Below are positions 1-9,369 of a stretch of 37,528 nt of DNA, piece after piece. The stretch covers positions 1 to 37,528 of the forward strand of contig NZ_FNYA01000013.1 in NCBI RefSeq assembly GCF_900108955.1, written 5' to 3'. A program made the translations under genes and the position numbers. The stretch's first letter is position 1, and each line of letters starts with the position of its first letter. This stretch comes from Flavobacterium terrigena. GTDB taxonomy: Bacteria > Bacteroidota > Bacteroidia > Flavobacteriales > Flavobacteriaceae. The notes beneath the pieces were generated by a model. That model saw only the letters and a list, made by a program, of their open reading frames with translations. It ran no database searches and had not been told where the DNA came from.

Positions 1-1790
1 GGTTGCGTTTCTCCCATTCCGCTTCCTGTAATTCTGTTTTTAGCAATTCCTTTTGAAATGATGTATTGAACCGTAGATTTTGCTCTTCTGTCCGATAATC
101 TTAAGTTATAGTTATCTGATCCACGACTATCCGTATGCGATTTCGCATCGATAACCATGTTTGGATGTTCGTTCATTACTCTTACCAATTTATCTAACTC
201 TTCTGCACCTTGAGCCGTGATGTTAGATTTGTCGTATTCAAAGTAAATAGCTTGTAAAATAACTTCTCTTTCTGTAATGATTGGTTTGATTGGTGTTAAA
301 CTAACCACAATCGTTTTTGGTCCGTTTTGAGATTTCTCCATTGAAGCCGTTCCGTTTTCATATCCAGATCTTGAAGCATTGAAATTATAAACTTGCTCAC
401 AATCCATACCGAACTTCGTTTCTCCCATTTCGTTTGAAACTTGGTTTCCTTTTTCGATTCCTTTGTTGTTTACTAAAGTAACACTTGCTCCAGAAAGTAA
501 TTTTCCTGATTCAGCATCTTTTACAACAACTGTTCCATCTACTCCACAAACCGCGTTAGCTTGGAAAATATCATCATTTCCATCTCTGTTACTTGAGAAG
601 TAACCTACATTCTTTTGTAAGTTATATGAAAACGCGAAATCATCTTTTTGTGAGTTAACTGGCGCACCAAGATTGCTCGCTTTTTCGTTTGTATTGGTGT
701 TGTATTTGAACGTATCGTATCCACCAAAACCTTGTCTTCCGTTTGATGAGAAGAATAAAATGTTATCATCTTGGATCGATGGAAAACTCTCGTTTGCTTC
801 TGTGTTTACATTTGCTCCTAAGTTTTCTGGTGTTCCATATGTATCACCATCCACGCTTACTTTCCAAATATCTTCTCCTCCTAATCCACCTGGCATATCA
901 GAAGAAAAATATAATGTTTTTCCGTCTTTGCTGATACTTGGGTTTCTTACTGAATACTCTTTGCTGTTAAATGGTAATGGTTTTGAATTCCCCCATTTAT
1001 CTCCTTCTGCTTTTGTTGCTTTATACAAATAAATTTGACCGAATTTTAACTTTTTTGCTTTGTCCTTTTGGAATTCACTTTCGTTAAAACTTTCGCTTCC
1101 GTAGTACATTGCTGTTCCATCTGAGGTGATAGCTGCTGGTCCGTCATGCCATTTTGTATTTAGTTCTGTAACTTCTGTAGCTTGACTTAATGTTCCGTCT
1201 GCGTTTCTTGTTGCTTTGTATAAATCTAAATACGGTTGGTCGTCCATACCACTTTCTCTTCTTGCTGTGTTTCTAGCACTGGCAAAAAACACTTCGTTAT
1301 TATTCGTTAAAACCGCTCCAAAATCAGCTTTATCACTACTTACATCTGATTTCACAGCCTCGTATTGCTTACTCTGATTTTTTAATTGTGCTAAATAGTT
1401 CGGATTGTTTTTAAACGCTTTCGCTCTAGCATCGTTTGGTTGCATTTTTGCAAATTGCTCCATTTGTGCATCGGCTGCTTTAGTGTTCCCTTCTGCTTTT
1501 AGCATTTGAGCATATCTAAAGTGTGTTTCTGCATCTTGTTGTGTTTCTACAGCTTTTGCATACCACGTTACCGCTTCTTTTGTATTAAAAACATTGAAGT
1601 AACTATCTCCTAATTGTTTGTATATGTATCCATCGGCTTTGCCTTTCTCAACTAATTTCGAATAAGCCTTAGCTGCATCTACATACTCCAATCTGTCGTA
1701 TAATTTGTCCGCTTCTTTAGTGTCTTTATTTTGTGCCATCAATCCTGTTGAAAGAAATAACGCACCTGCTAGTATATATATATTTTTCAT
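1..1790 (-). CDS. PorE-like OmpA-family protein with TPR and PD40 propeller (3' end outside window)
   Basis: This gene starts at the ATG at 1790 and is still open at base 1, so 596 codons are visible and the C-terminus is missing. Reading order: signal peptide (about 1-19, ending LMAQ), TPR-like helices (about 21-115), PD40/WD-like beta-propeller (about 145-405, with repeated LYFSSD / FFSSNG / YFSSNRDG strands), a carboxypeptidase-regulatory-like fold (about 414-500), then an OmpA C-terminal peptidoglycan-binding domain from about 508, with NLRLSDRRAQSTVQYI near the end. This domain order is that of PorE, a T9SS-associated protein thought to tie the outer-membrane complex to peptidoglycan. 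It lies 24 bases after the PorP/SprF gene and is probably cotranscribed with it. Flavobacteria carry several paralogues, so whether this is the core PorE or a dedicated partner of the upstream cargo is unknown. Confidence 0.85.
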   Translation of the reverse strand, partial: MKNIYILAGALFLSTGLMAQNKDTKEADKLYDRLEYVDAAKAYSKLVEKGKADGYIYKQLGDSYFNVFNTKEAVTWYAKAVETQQDAETHFRYAQMLKAEGNTKAADAQMEQFAKMQPNDARAKAFKNNPNYLAQLKNQSKQYEAVKSDVSSDKADFGAVLTNNNEVFFASARNTARRESGMDDQPYLDLYKATRNADGTLSQATEVTELNTKWHDGPAAITSDGTAMYYGSESFNESEFQKDKAKKLKFGQIYLYKATKAEGDKWGNSKPLPFNSKEYSVRNPSISKDGKTLYFSSDMPGGLGGEDIWKVSVDGDTYGTPENLGANVNTEANESFPSIQDDNILFFSSNGRQGFGGYDTFKYNTNTNEKASNLGAPVNSQKDDFAFSYNLQKNVGYFSSNRDGNDDIFQANAVCGVDGTVVVKDAESGKLLSGASVTLVNNKGIEKGNQVSNEMGETKFGMDCEQVYNFNASRSGYENGTASMEKSQNGPKTIVVSLTPIKPIITEREVILQAIYFEYDKSNITAQGAEELDKLVRVMNEHPNMVIDAKSHTDSRGSDNYNLRLSDRRAKSTVQYIISKGIAKNRITGSGMGETQ

Positions 1791-1814
1791 ATGTATTTTT
1801 CTTGGTTGGATAGA

Positions 1815-2735
1815 TTAAAAATAACGTGGTGAACGTGATACTTTTTTACTAAAGTTAACATCAAACAACAAGATTACCTCGTGAGATGATGGTGTAGTTA
1901 CTTTTAAATCTGAAACGATATGATCGTATGCGTAACCAATTTTTAATGATGGTGTGATGGCATAATTTACCATAGCTCCAAAACTGTCATCTAACCTATA
2001 AGTTGCGCCAATTTCGAATTTATCATAAAACATAAAGTTTGTTGAAACATCCCAAGAAGCTGGCGCTTCAAACGATGATTTTGCCATAAAAAATGGTTTG
2101 AATTTTATGTTCTGACTGATGTCAAACACATAACCTCCTGTGAAAAAGTAGTGGCTAGTTTCATTACCGTATGATCTACCTTTATAATCTAAATGGCTAG
2201 CTTTTAACATATTAGGAACTGATAATCCAAAATAGTATTTATTAGTATAATAAAAAGCTCCTGAACCAAAATTAAAATAACTATTGCTAATATTTGATAA
2301 AAAAGCATCATCCCCAGGATCTGGTAATGTACTTGCAATTTTTGTTTGAAAATCAACATTATGCAAAGTTAATCCGGCTTTTATCCCTAAGGCTAACTTG
2401 TGCTCGCCTCCTAATTTTAAAGTGTAAGAGAAATCACCGTAAATATTGTTTTCTTCAACTGGTCCAATCTTATCTGAAATTACAGACAATCCTAAACCTA
2501 CATTCTTTCCTACTGGACTATGTCCGAAAAAAGTACTTGTTGTGGGTGCATCCTCTAATTCTATCCATTGTTTTCTGTGTAAAAGCCCTAATGATAAGCT
2601 TTCTTTACTACCAGCATATGCAGGATTCATTACACTCATATTATACATGTATTGTGTATAATGTGGATCTTGCTGCGCAGATACTTCTGAAAAGAATCCA
2701 ATGCTCAACAATAAACCTAAATATATTTTTCTCAT
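1815..2735 (-). CDS. T9SS PorP/SprF family outer-membrane protein
   Basis: A 306-residue protein with a signal peptide ending SEVSAQ, followed by the PorP/SprF hallmark QDPHYTQYMYNMSVMNPAYA and HRKQWI. The rest is alternating beta-strand sequence typical of an outer-membrane barrel, ending in hydrophobic and aromatic residues. PorP/SprF proteins are outer-membrane parts of the type IX secretion and gliding machinery; SprF is needed to export SprB, a cargo with a type B C-terminal domain. The gene sits just downstream of a very large type B cargo gene and upstream of a PorE-like gene, so it is most likely the dedicated partner of that cargo. The family call is firm; the pairing with the cargo is inferred from position. 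An intrinsic-terminator-like hairpin lies only 16-17 bases upstream of its ATG. Confidence 0.92.
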   Translation of the reverse strand: MRKIYLGLLLSIGFFSEVSAQQDPHYTQYMYNMSVMNPAYAGSKESLSLGLLHRKQWIELEDAPTTSTFFGHSPVGKNVGLGLSVISDKIGPVEENNIYGDFSYTLKLGGEHKLALGIKAGLTLHNVDFQTKIASTLPDPGDDAFLSNISNSYFNFGSGAFYYTNKYYFGLSVPNMLKASHLDYKGRSYGNETSHYFFTGGYVFDISQNIKFKPFFMAKSSFEAPASWDVSTNFMFYDKFEIGATYRLDDSFGAMVNYAITPSLKIGYAYDHIVSDLKVTTPSSHEVILLFDVNFSKKVSRSPRYF

Positions 2736-2751
2736 ATTGATGTTGTTTAAT

Positions 2752-2787
2752 AAAAACTACTCTTTTACCGCCTTGATAAAAGAGTAG
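2752..2787 (-). terminator. Hairpin plus U-tract between cargo and PorP genes
   Basis: On the minus strand an 11-bp perfect stem (CTACTCTTTTA with TAAAAGAGTAG, arms at 2757-2767 and 2777-2787) with a 9-base loop is followed at once by five T residues (2752-2756). This is the form of an intrinsic terminator. It lies 15 bases after the stop of the 2137-residue cargo gene and about 16 bases before the ATG of the PorP/SprF gene, with no room for a full promoter between them. It therefore probably acts as a partial terminator or mRNA-end stabiliser, setting the ratio of cargo to secretion partner. Confidence 0.75.
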
Positions 2788-2801
2788 AATTATTCTCTTT
2801 C

Positions 2802-5800
2802 TTATTTTTGCTCTCTATTAATGTAAATCCAACCCGTTCTCATATCTCCAGATGCTAACTCAATAACATAGTAGTATGTTCCGTCTGGCATCTCGCCTCC
2901 GCCCATAAACTGACCATGCCAATCGTTATTGTAATTCGTTTTACTATAAACTTCCTTACCATATCTGTTGAAAATCTCAACCTTATTAGCAACTAACTTT
3001 AGATAATCATTCTTATTATCTCCATTCGGTGAAATACCTTTTTGGATGTCGCATAACTCAACTTTAACAGTCATTGTTGTTATAGAAGCACATTCTGAAG
3101 GATCAGGTGTAAAGGTGTAAACTATACTACCATCTATAGATGTATTAACTACAGCTGGAGACCAACTTCCTTCAATTGAATTGTTTGAAGTTGTTGGTAA
3201 TGTAACATTAGCATCTCCAACACATAAAGTTTCTACTGGTGTAAAACTAGGTGTCGTACTAGGATTAATTGTTACAGAAATAGTAACAACTTGAGAACAT
3301 TGTCCTGCATCCGGTGTAAACTGATACGTTGAAGTACCAACACTAGCTGTATTAATAGCCGATGGATTCCAAACTCCTGTAATACCATTGATTGATGTTG
3401 TTAGTAATGCTGGAGCAGTACCATTTAAACAAATACTTGCAATCGCAGGAAATGTTGGAACAATTATTGGATCAATAGTAATATTCATCGTAGTACCAAC
3501 TCCACATTGTCCAGGATTAGGCGTAAATGTATATGTTGTCATACCAGCAGTACTTGTATTAATAGTTGCTGGACTCCAAATACCCGTAATGTTATTATTT
3601 GAAGTTGCTAATAATGTAGGAGCAGTTGCATTTTGACAAATATTTGCAATTTGTGTAAATGTAGCCGTTACAAATGGATCGATTGTAATTGTGAAATTAC
3701 TTGAGTTTGTATGAATACAATTTGCTAAATCTTCAGGGTAAGTATAAGTTACCACATATGTTCCAGCAGTACTTGTTGCAAGAGTAATTATTCCTGTTGT
3801 TGCATTTAAATCTAAACCTGTTCCTACATAACTAAAAGTACCACCTGAAGTAAATCCAGCTGCTAAAGCAGGAGTTGGATTAGTTGTAGATGTAATACAA
3901 ACCGGAGTTGTATAAGTAAAGTCAGTAACTGCAGTTGTATATGGTACTGCATTCATTGTAAATGAAATTGGTGCAGAATAACAATTGTTTATTAAATCAT
4001 GAACAATAAAACTATGACTTCCAGGAGTTAATCCAGTAAATGTAGTATTTGTTTGATATGGACCGTTGTCTACACTGTACTCATAACTTGATGCATTAAG
4101 TATGTATTGACCTAAATTCGAATAATTTTCAGGATCAGTAGTACTCCAATCTGCAGGATTCCATGTTGCACTAGGAAGTGATGTTGCACTTGCTAATCTT
4201 CTGTAAGTATAACCTGATTGTCCAGAAGGAGTAAAAGTACTTCCATTTGTAGCTCCCCAATTATCAACAACAACATTAGCAGATGTAGTTAATTTAATAT
4301 TGTCATTTTCATTAACACCTTGAGTACAAGTATTCAAAGTTAAATTAGGAGTAACGCCTGGAATATTTGCAGCATTATTTATTTTGATAACGAATGTTGA
4401 ATTATTTGCAATTGTTCCAGACAGAGCATTGTCACATGGTAACGAATATGGTAAACCGCCACCTGTTGTATACATTTTTAATCTATATCCAGAAAGGTTA
4501 ATTGGAGCTCCTGTACCATTAAACAACTCAACATAAGTTAAAATTCCAGTACTAGCATCAGTAACTTCAGATATAAATAAATTTGTTGGAACAGTACCTC
4601 CTACTGCAACTGGAGCAGTAATATTAATTGAACCTGTTTGTATAGCACAAGTTGGTTGCGTTAAATAATCAAACGTTGGTGTAGGAATTGAAATAATGTT
4701 TACTTTGAATAAAACTTCAGAAGAACAAATACCATTTGAAGCATACACATAAATCGTTTGATTTGTAGTAATAACATCACCTGCATTTAAAGGTCCAACA
4801 CCACCAGTTGTTGTAAAATAATTCCCAACTGTTAAAGCAGGTAATATGTAACTATTACAAGCATTTACATCTTGTTTATATGGTAATACTGGCGAAACTA
4901 ATATTTCTACTGTTTTAGTAGTTGTATACAAATCACATCCTCCATTTGCAGGAATTGTCATTGTAACAGTATAAATACCTGGTTGTGCTAAACTTGGGTT
5001 TAAATTTCCAGAAATTGGATCTAATGCATATTGTAAACCTGTAGGTGTAGCGCTGAAATAAGGATTTGGTCCAGAATTTCCTGTTACAATAACTGGGTAT
5101 GTATTAGCGTCTGAATTACAAAATATAGCATTATTAGCATATGTTATAGTAGCATCTGCAGGTTGTGTTACCGTAACTAAAACACTATGTTCAATAGGAT
5201 CATTAGTGTAAGGAGGTAAATTATTTGGAATAACAGTATTTGTTACAACATATGTACCACCTGTACTCGCTGCAAAATTTATTACCCCAGTCGATGGATT
5301 AATTGACAATCCAGCTGGTGAAGATGTAAATGTTCCTGCCGAACCACCACTTACAAAAATTGGTGAAGCAGGACTTTCATCCTTACAATATGTTGGTGCT
5401 GAATAATGAAAATCAGCATTATAACATGTCGGAATAGGTTGATTTGTTACAATAGAGATAGTACCAGGATCATTCGCGTAATTTGTAACCATCAATATAT
5501 AAAACTCACCAGCAATTACAGGTAAAGTAAAATTCTCTACTGCAGCAGCAGAAAAACTACATCTTACAGGTGTTTGATTTGGTACATCATTACAACCAAT
5601 TTGTTTCGTAGCATAAGGCCCCCAAAGTGCATAATCAACATCTCCTGAAGTTTGCGAAATATTACAAGTATATGTTCCCGTAACACCTGCTTGAATGAAA
5701 AAGAATTTCACATTAGGTGAAGTTCCTAAACACTGATAATTACCAAAATTAATAACATCAGTAGAATTAGTATAAGTAACTCCTGCACATAATGGATCAG

Positions 5801-8800
5801 CTCCTGAACACGATACAGAACCAATACACAATTTAAAAGGATTTGATGTTGCTGTTGAAGCGTTAGTAATTAATCTTATGTAATATGTTTGCCCAATCGT
5901 TAATCCATTTGCAACATGACCTTCGATTGCATTACCTACAACAGTTGGTCCTTGCACAGTTGCAGTTGTTCCACATTGAATCAAAGTTAAACTTGAACAA
6001 GATCCTGAATATAGAGCCATATCAATAGAACCCATCAATCCAGTTGGACCTTCCATTTGAACAGTATGTGTTGTACTTGTTGCAGTAAATTTATACCATG
6101 TGTCATTTGCATTTGCATTACAACTTCCAGTAGTAATACTTGGTGTAGCTCCTTTTAAGTCAACATAATTTGGATTAGTACATTCTAAATCTGTATTAAC
6201 AACAGCTTGTATCGCATTTATACAATTATCATTTATTGGAGTAGTTGAAAAATTAATTCCATCTGTCCAGAAACTTTTGTCTGAACTAGAACAAATAGCT
6301 CTTACATAAACTGTATAAGCCGTTGAAGGAAGTAAACCAGGGAATGTAATTGTTGTTGTTGAAAAACTACTTCCTGTAGCAGTAAACACAGGAACATTTG
6401 AACCTGCAGGCAATACTAATACTTGCCAACCTGTTGCCGTTCCAGATTCTGTCCAAGATAAATCAATACTTGATGCTGTAATGTTAGATACTATTACAGA
6501 AGTTGGTTTCGGACATGTAATTGGTGGGGTACAATAAATTGTAGCATCCCATCCTGCACTCACTACTGAAGCGTTTGATGTAAATACAAATGTTAAACAT
6601 CCACTTGCTGATGTAGCTGAAAATGAAGGTGGTAAATTTGTACCTGTATAAGTTCCAATAACTGGTGAAGTAACTAAACCACCATCTCTAATAACTAAAC
6701 TATCCCCAGCCGCAACATCAAAACTGTTAAATACGACAGTTACAATATCTCCAGGGTTAGTAGGACAAACTGTTGAAACTATATTTTGACTATTCGTATA
6801 ATTTCCTGTTGCTCCTCCATTGTCATAAAAATGATCTCCCGCACAATAGTTTGGTGTTGTACAGAAACTTCCTTTTACAGACCAGAAACTAAATTCAGTT
6901 GCTGAACATCTTGCTCTTACATAAACATCATAACAAGTTACCGAAGTTAACCCAGTAATTTGATATGGACTTGCAAAATTTGTTATTGTTCCTACTGAAC
7001 CAGCGGTCGGAGCTGGTGAACCAGCAGGTAATACCAATACTTCCCATTGAGATTCTGTTGCACCATTAGTCCATGTTAGCTGAGCAGCATTATATATAAT
7101 ATTAGAAAATACTAAGTTATCCGGTTTAGGACAAGTAATTAAATCTAATTTTACATTATCAATTGCAGCTGGAGGTTGATTTCCAAGTGTTGTATTATTT
7201 TTCCATTCAAAAACTACACGCATAGTTCCACCCGCATAAGGTGTCGCATTTAAAGTATAGTTTTGAGTTGTAAAATTTGAATTTGAAACTAAATCATTAC
7301 CGACCTTGATTTTGTTTGGAGCAGCTGGAAGTATTGGAATTTGAGTTCCAGCAGTAATCACTGTAGAAGTTGGAACAGTCCAAACTCTTAAATAATCATT
7401 AACAGCTTCTCCATTTGAACGCCAATCAAAAGTAAAATCCAATTGAGTAGCTCCAGCCGGAATTATAAAATCTTTATAAGCATGAGCTGTAGATCCAGCT
7501 GTAGTATTATATGTATTTGTTGTCCCGTTGGTATCAGTAACATATAGTGCATGTGTTCCACCATTATTAATACCAGTACCAACAGCCCAAACATTTGGTT
7601 GTGTATTATTATTAGTTAATGTCCAACCCGTTAATGTTTCAAAACCATCTGTAAAGTTTAATGCAGTAGCAACTTGAGGTAATGTAAATGTAAATGGTCC
7701 AGACCAAATACTAAAATTACCATTATTACAATCTGATCTTACATAATATTGATAAACAACACCTGGTATCAAACTGGTAGCTAAATATGGATTTGTAGTG
7801 GTTACTCCAGGTCCTGTTGGTAAACCAAAAGGCGCTGGTGCTAATGCTACTTGCCATGATGTAGTACCTGGAACATCTGTCCATGACAAATCTGCAGATG
7901 TAGTAGTAATATTTGTAGCCGTTAAAGCAGTTGGTTGGTTACAAAAAGCTTGTTGAATAGTTAAAGTATATCCAACTGTTCCCGAACTTGAAGATATAAT
8001 TATATAATAAGTAGTTCCAGCAACAACTGGAAATGGGTTGATATTTCTTGGAAGAGAATTTCCGTTCGCAACTCCAGCTAAACAAGTTGCACCAGGAGAT
8101 CCTGGACATGCACTGTAAACATGTATACTTGAATTAGCATTAGTTGGCGATAACATTATAGCAACGTTACCTGTAAATGTTGGTGTAAATGAATAAAACA
8201 CATCATTACCTTGCATGTAATTAGTTGCCGATCCACTACAAGTTATTGGTTGTGTAATGTCATTTGTATCTAAATAATTAGCCGTATTATCCATTGTCAC
8301 ATAAGGTAATAATCCAGGTACAAATGTAGGACCTACAAGACCTCCAACTACAATTGGACCCGCACAAGTATCTCCAAAAGATGCTGTTTGAAAACTTCTT
8401 GGTCCGAACCAATCACTTTCAAAACCTCCAGTACAAACTGAACGAACTTGGAACTTATATAAAGTATTTGCTAATAATCCCGTAGCTAAAAAGTTAACAT
8501 TAGTAGTTGCATTGTGAGTAACATTTCCTAAAAAAGGATCTGCAAAAGGAATAACCTCAAGTTCCCATTGTGTAATTCCAGGAGGCGTTCCCCAACTTAA
8601 ATTTGCTGTTGAAGTAGATTCATTTGCTGTAGCTAATGGCCCAATTGGAGCATTACATTTTTGTACAACATTCATATTATCAATTAGCCATCTGTCACCA
8701 TTGTCATTTGTCATAACAAAGGCAATATAAATTTGTGTACCTGCAGGGTAAGATGCTGCTAAGTCAACAACTTTTTCCTCATAAACGTTGGCAGTTGTAG

Positions 8801-9215
8801 TTAATGAAGATTCATCCCAAGAAACAAGATTGGTAAAACTTGCAGGGTTAGTTTGAGAAGTAGTTGAAATTTTTATATCAAATAAACTTCCCTGATTCCC
8901 ACTTTGAACCGTTTTTGTAAAAAAACGCAATTGTCCATTTGCAGGAACTGTAATCAAATTGGTAACCATCCAGTCAATAGCAAATGTTCCATCTGTAACA
9001 TTTTCTCTATTAAGTAATGCAGATTTACCAACACCGCCGTAAGTGAATGCGGCTAAACTGGTTTCTCCCCAACTCTGACCTGAACCTGTACCGGTTTCAA
9101 AAGTTGCCCAGTTAGCGGGCGTAGTAGGCGGAAATGTTGCTCCTTCAAAATTTTCAGTTTGACCGAAAACATTTAAACCAGCGAACATAAACAATAGTAG
9201 TAATAGTTTTTTCAT
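2802..9215 (-). CDS. Giant multidomain secreted protein with T9SS type B (gliding motility-associated) C-terminal domain
   Basis: 2137 residues with a signal peptide ending NVFGQ. Domains in order (approximate): cleaved-adhesin/jelly-roll (20-186), FN3 (187-277), PPC-like (281-422), FN3 (425-512), second jelly-roll (521-692), FN3 (695-788), CUB-like (790-896), FN3 (901-992), two PPC-like modules (994-1131, 1135-1260), Ig/PKD-like modules (1263-1440), a SprB-type repeat interrupted by a lamin-tail-like domain (about 1511-1754), further Ig-like sequence, three 69-residue repeats (1847-2051) and the type B sorting domain (2052-2137, with GISPNGDNKNDY, VEIFNRYGKEVY and MPDGTYYYVI). Such proteins are exported by the T9SS to the cell surface or medium, often as adhesins. 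No catalytic domain is evident. The next genes, PorP/SprF and PorE-like, fit export of this cargo. Low-complexity T/S/N-rich sequence makes exact domain borders uncertain. Confidence 0.92.
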   Translation of the reverse strand: MKKLLLLLFMFAGLNVFGQTENFEGATFPPTTPANWATFETGTGSGQSWGETSLAAFTYGGVGKSALLNRENVTDGTFAIDWMVTNLITVPANGQLRFFTKTVQSGNQGSLFDIKISTTSQTNPASFTNLVSWDESSLTTTANVYEEKVVDLAASYPAGTQIYIAFVMTNDNGDRWLIDNMNVVQKCNAPIGPLATANESTSTANLSWGTPPGITQWELEVIPFADPFLGNVTHNATTNVNFLATGLLANTLYKFQVRSVCTGGFESDWFGPRSFQTASFGDTCAGPIVVGGLVGPTFVPGLLPYVTMDNTANYLDTNDITQPITCSGSATNYMQGNDVFYSFTPTFTGNVAIMLSPTNANSSIHVYSACPGSPGATCLAGVANGNSLPRNINPFPVVAGTTYYIIISSSSGTVGYTLTIQQAFCNQPTALTATNITTTSADLSWTDVPGTTSWQVALAPAPFGLPTGPGVTTTNPYLATSLIPGVVYQYYVRSDCNNGNFSIWSGPFTFTLPQVATALNFTDGFETLTGWTLTNNNTQPNVWAVGTGINNGGTHALYVTDTNGTTNTYNTTAGSTAHAYKDFIIPAGATQLDFTFDWRSNGEAVNDYLRVWTVPTSTVITAGTQIPILPAAPNKIKVGNDLVSNSNFTTQNYTLNATPYAGGTMRVVFEWKNNTTLGNQPPAAIDNVKLDLITCPKPDNLVFSNIIYNAAQLTWTNGATESQWEVLVLPAGSPAPTAGSVGTITNFASPYQITGLTSVTCYDVYVRARCSATEFSFWSVKGSFCTTPNYCAGDHFYDNGGATGNYTNSQNIVSTVCPTNPGDIVTVVFNSFDVAAGDSLVIRDGGLVTSPVIGTYTGTNLPPSFSATSASGCLTFVFTSNASVVSAGWDATIYCTPPITCPKPTSVIVSNITASSIDLSWTESGTATGWQVLVLPAGSNVPVFTATGSSFSTTTITFPGLLPSTAYTVYVRAICSSSDKSFWTDGINFSTTPINDNCINAIQAVVNTDLECTNPNYVDLKGATPSITTGSCNANANDTWYKFTATSTTHTVQMEGPTGLMGSIDMALYSGSCSSLTLIQCGTTATVQGPTVVGNAIEGHVANGLTIGQTYYIRLITNASTATSNPFKLCIGSVSCSGADPLCAGVTYTNSTDVINFGNYQCLGTSPNVKFFFIQAGVTGTYTCNISQTSGDVDYALWGPYATKQIGCNDVPNQTPVRCSFSAAAVENFTLPVIAGEFYILMVTNYANDPGTISIVTNQPIPTCYNADFHYSAPTYCKDESPASPIFVSGGSAGTFTSSPAGLSINPSTGVINFAASTGGTYVVTNTVIPNNLPPYTNDPIEHSVLVTVTQPADATITYANNAIFCNSDANTYPVIVTGNSGPNPYFSATPTGLQYALDPISGNLNPSLAQPGIYTVTMTIPANGGCDLYTTTKTVEILVSPVLPYKQDVNACNSYILPALTVGNYFTTTGGVGPLNAGDVITTNQTIYVYASNGICSSEVLFKVNIISIPTPTFDYLTQPTCAIQTGSINITAPVAVGGTVPTNLFISEVTDASTGILTYVELFNGTGAPINLSGYRLKMYTTGGGLPYSLPCDNALSGTIANNSTFVIKINNAANIPGVTPNLTLNTCTQGVNENDNIKLTTSANVVVDNWGATNGSTFTPSGQSGYTYRRLASATSLPSATWNPADWSTTDPENYSNLGQYILNASSYEYSVDNGPYQTNTTFTGLTPGSHSFIVHDLINNCYSAPISFTMNAVPYTTAVTDFTYTTPVCITSTTNPTPALAAGFTSGGTFSYVGTGLDLNATTGIITLATSTAGTYVVTYTYPEDLANCIHTNSSNFTITIDPFVTATFTQIANICQNATAPTLLATSNNNITGIWSPATINTSTAGMTTYTFTPNPGQCGVGTTMNITIDPIIVPTFPAIASICLNGTAPALLTTSINGITGVWNPSAINTASVGTSTYQFTPDAGQCSQVVTISVTINPSTTPSFTPVETLCVGDANVTLPTTSNNSIEGSWSPAVVNTSIDGSIVYTFTPDPSECASITTMTVKVELCDIQKGISPNGDNKNDYLKLVANKVEIFNRYGKEVYSKTNYNNDWHGQFMGGGEMPDGTYYYVIELASGDMRTGWIYINREQK
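3063..3677 (-). repeat. Three tandem 69-residue repeats in the cargo protein
   Basis: Residues 1847-1915, 1916-1984 and 1985-2051 of the giant cargo align with each other. Each holds a cysteine near position 14, then N/S-x-I-T/E-G-x-W-S/N-P-A, then a Y-T/Q-FTPD/NPxxC element. They directly precede the sorting domain, so they may form a stalk. The repeats differ at many positions, so this is old duplication rather than recent slippage. Confidence 0.85.
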
Positions 9216-9253
9216 TATAGTTTAGTAGTGATTAATTAATATCTTTAACTTAA

Positions 9254-9261
9254 CAAAAGTA
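9254..9261 (-). promoter_or_regulatory. Promoter -7 element for the secretion cassette
   Basis: The minus strand reads TACTTTTG, a full match to the Bacteroidota -7 consensus TAnnTTTG, ending 38 bases before the cargo ATG at 9215. I do not see a good TTTG at the expected -33 distance, so the element may be weak or need an activator. It is the only good candidate in the divergent gap 9216-9369. Confidence 0.55.
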
Positions 9262-9321
9262 TGAATTATTGTGATATATTGCATATATATCGGCAAAATG
9301 CATGTTTCATCGATAAAAAGC

Positions 9322-9353
9322 TTTATTTAACTAAAATATTTTCTTTAAATTTG
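9322..9353 (+). promoter_or_regulatory. Promoter of lpxH
   Basis: TTTA at 9322-9325, 20 bases of spacer, then TAAATTTG at 9346-9353, a full match to TAnnTTTG. Transcription would start near 9358-9360, giving a leader of only about 10-12 bases before the TTG start at 9370. Confidence 0.6.
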
Positions 9354-9369
9354 TAAAAAAATCAACGTT

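Noticed and set aside
673..1032. Plus-strand frames within the PorE-like gene
   Set aside because: The minus strand has an unbroken 596-codon frame with recognisable domains across the same bases.
3388..3636. Open frame on the plus strand inside the giant cargo gene
   Set aside because: It is antisense to a clearly coding T/V-rich repeat region, has no promoter or family features, and arises from codon bias of the true gene.
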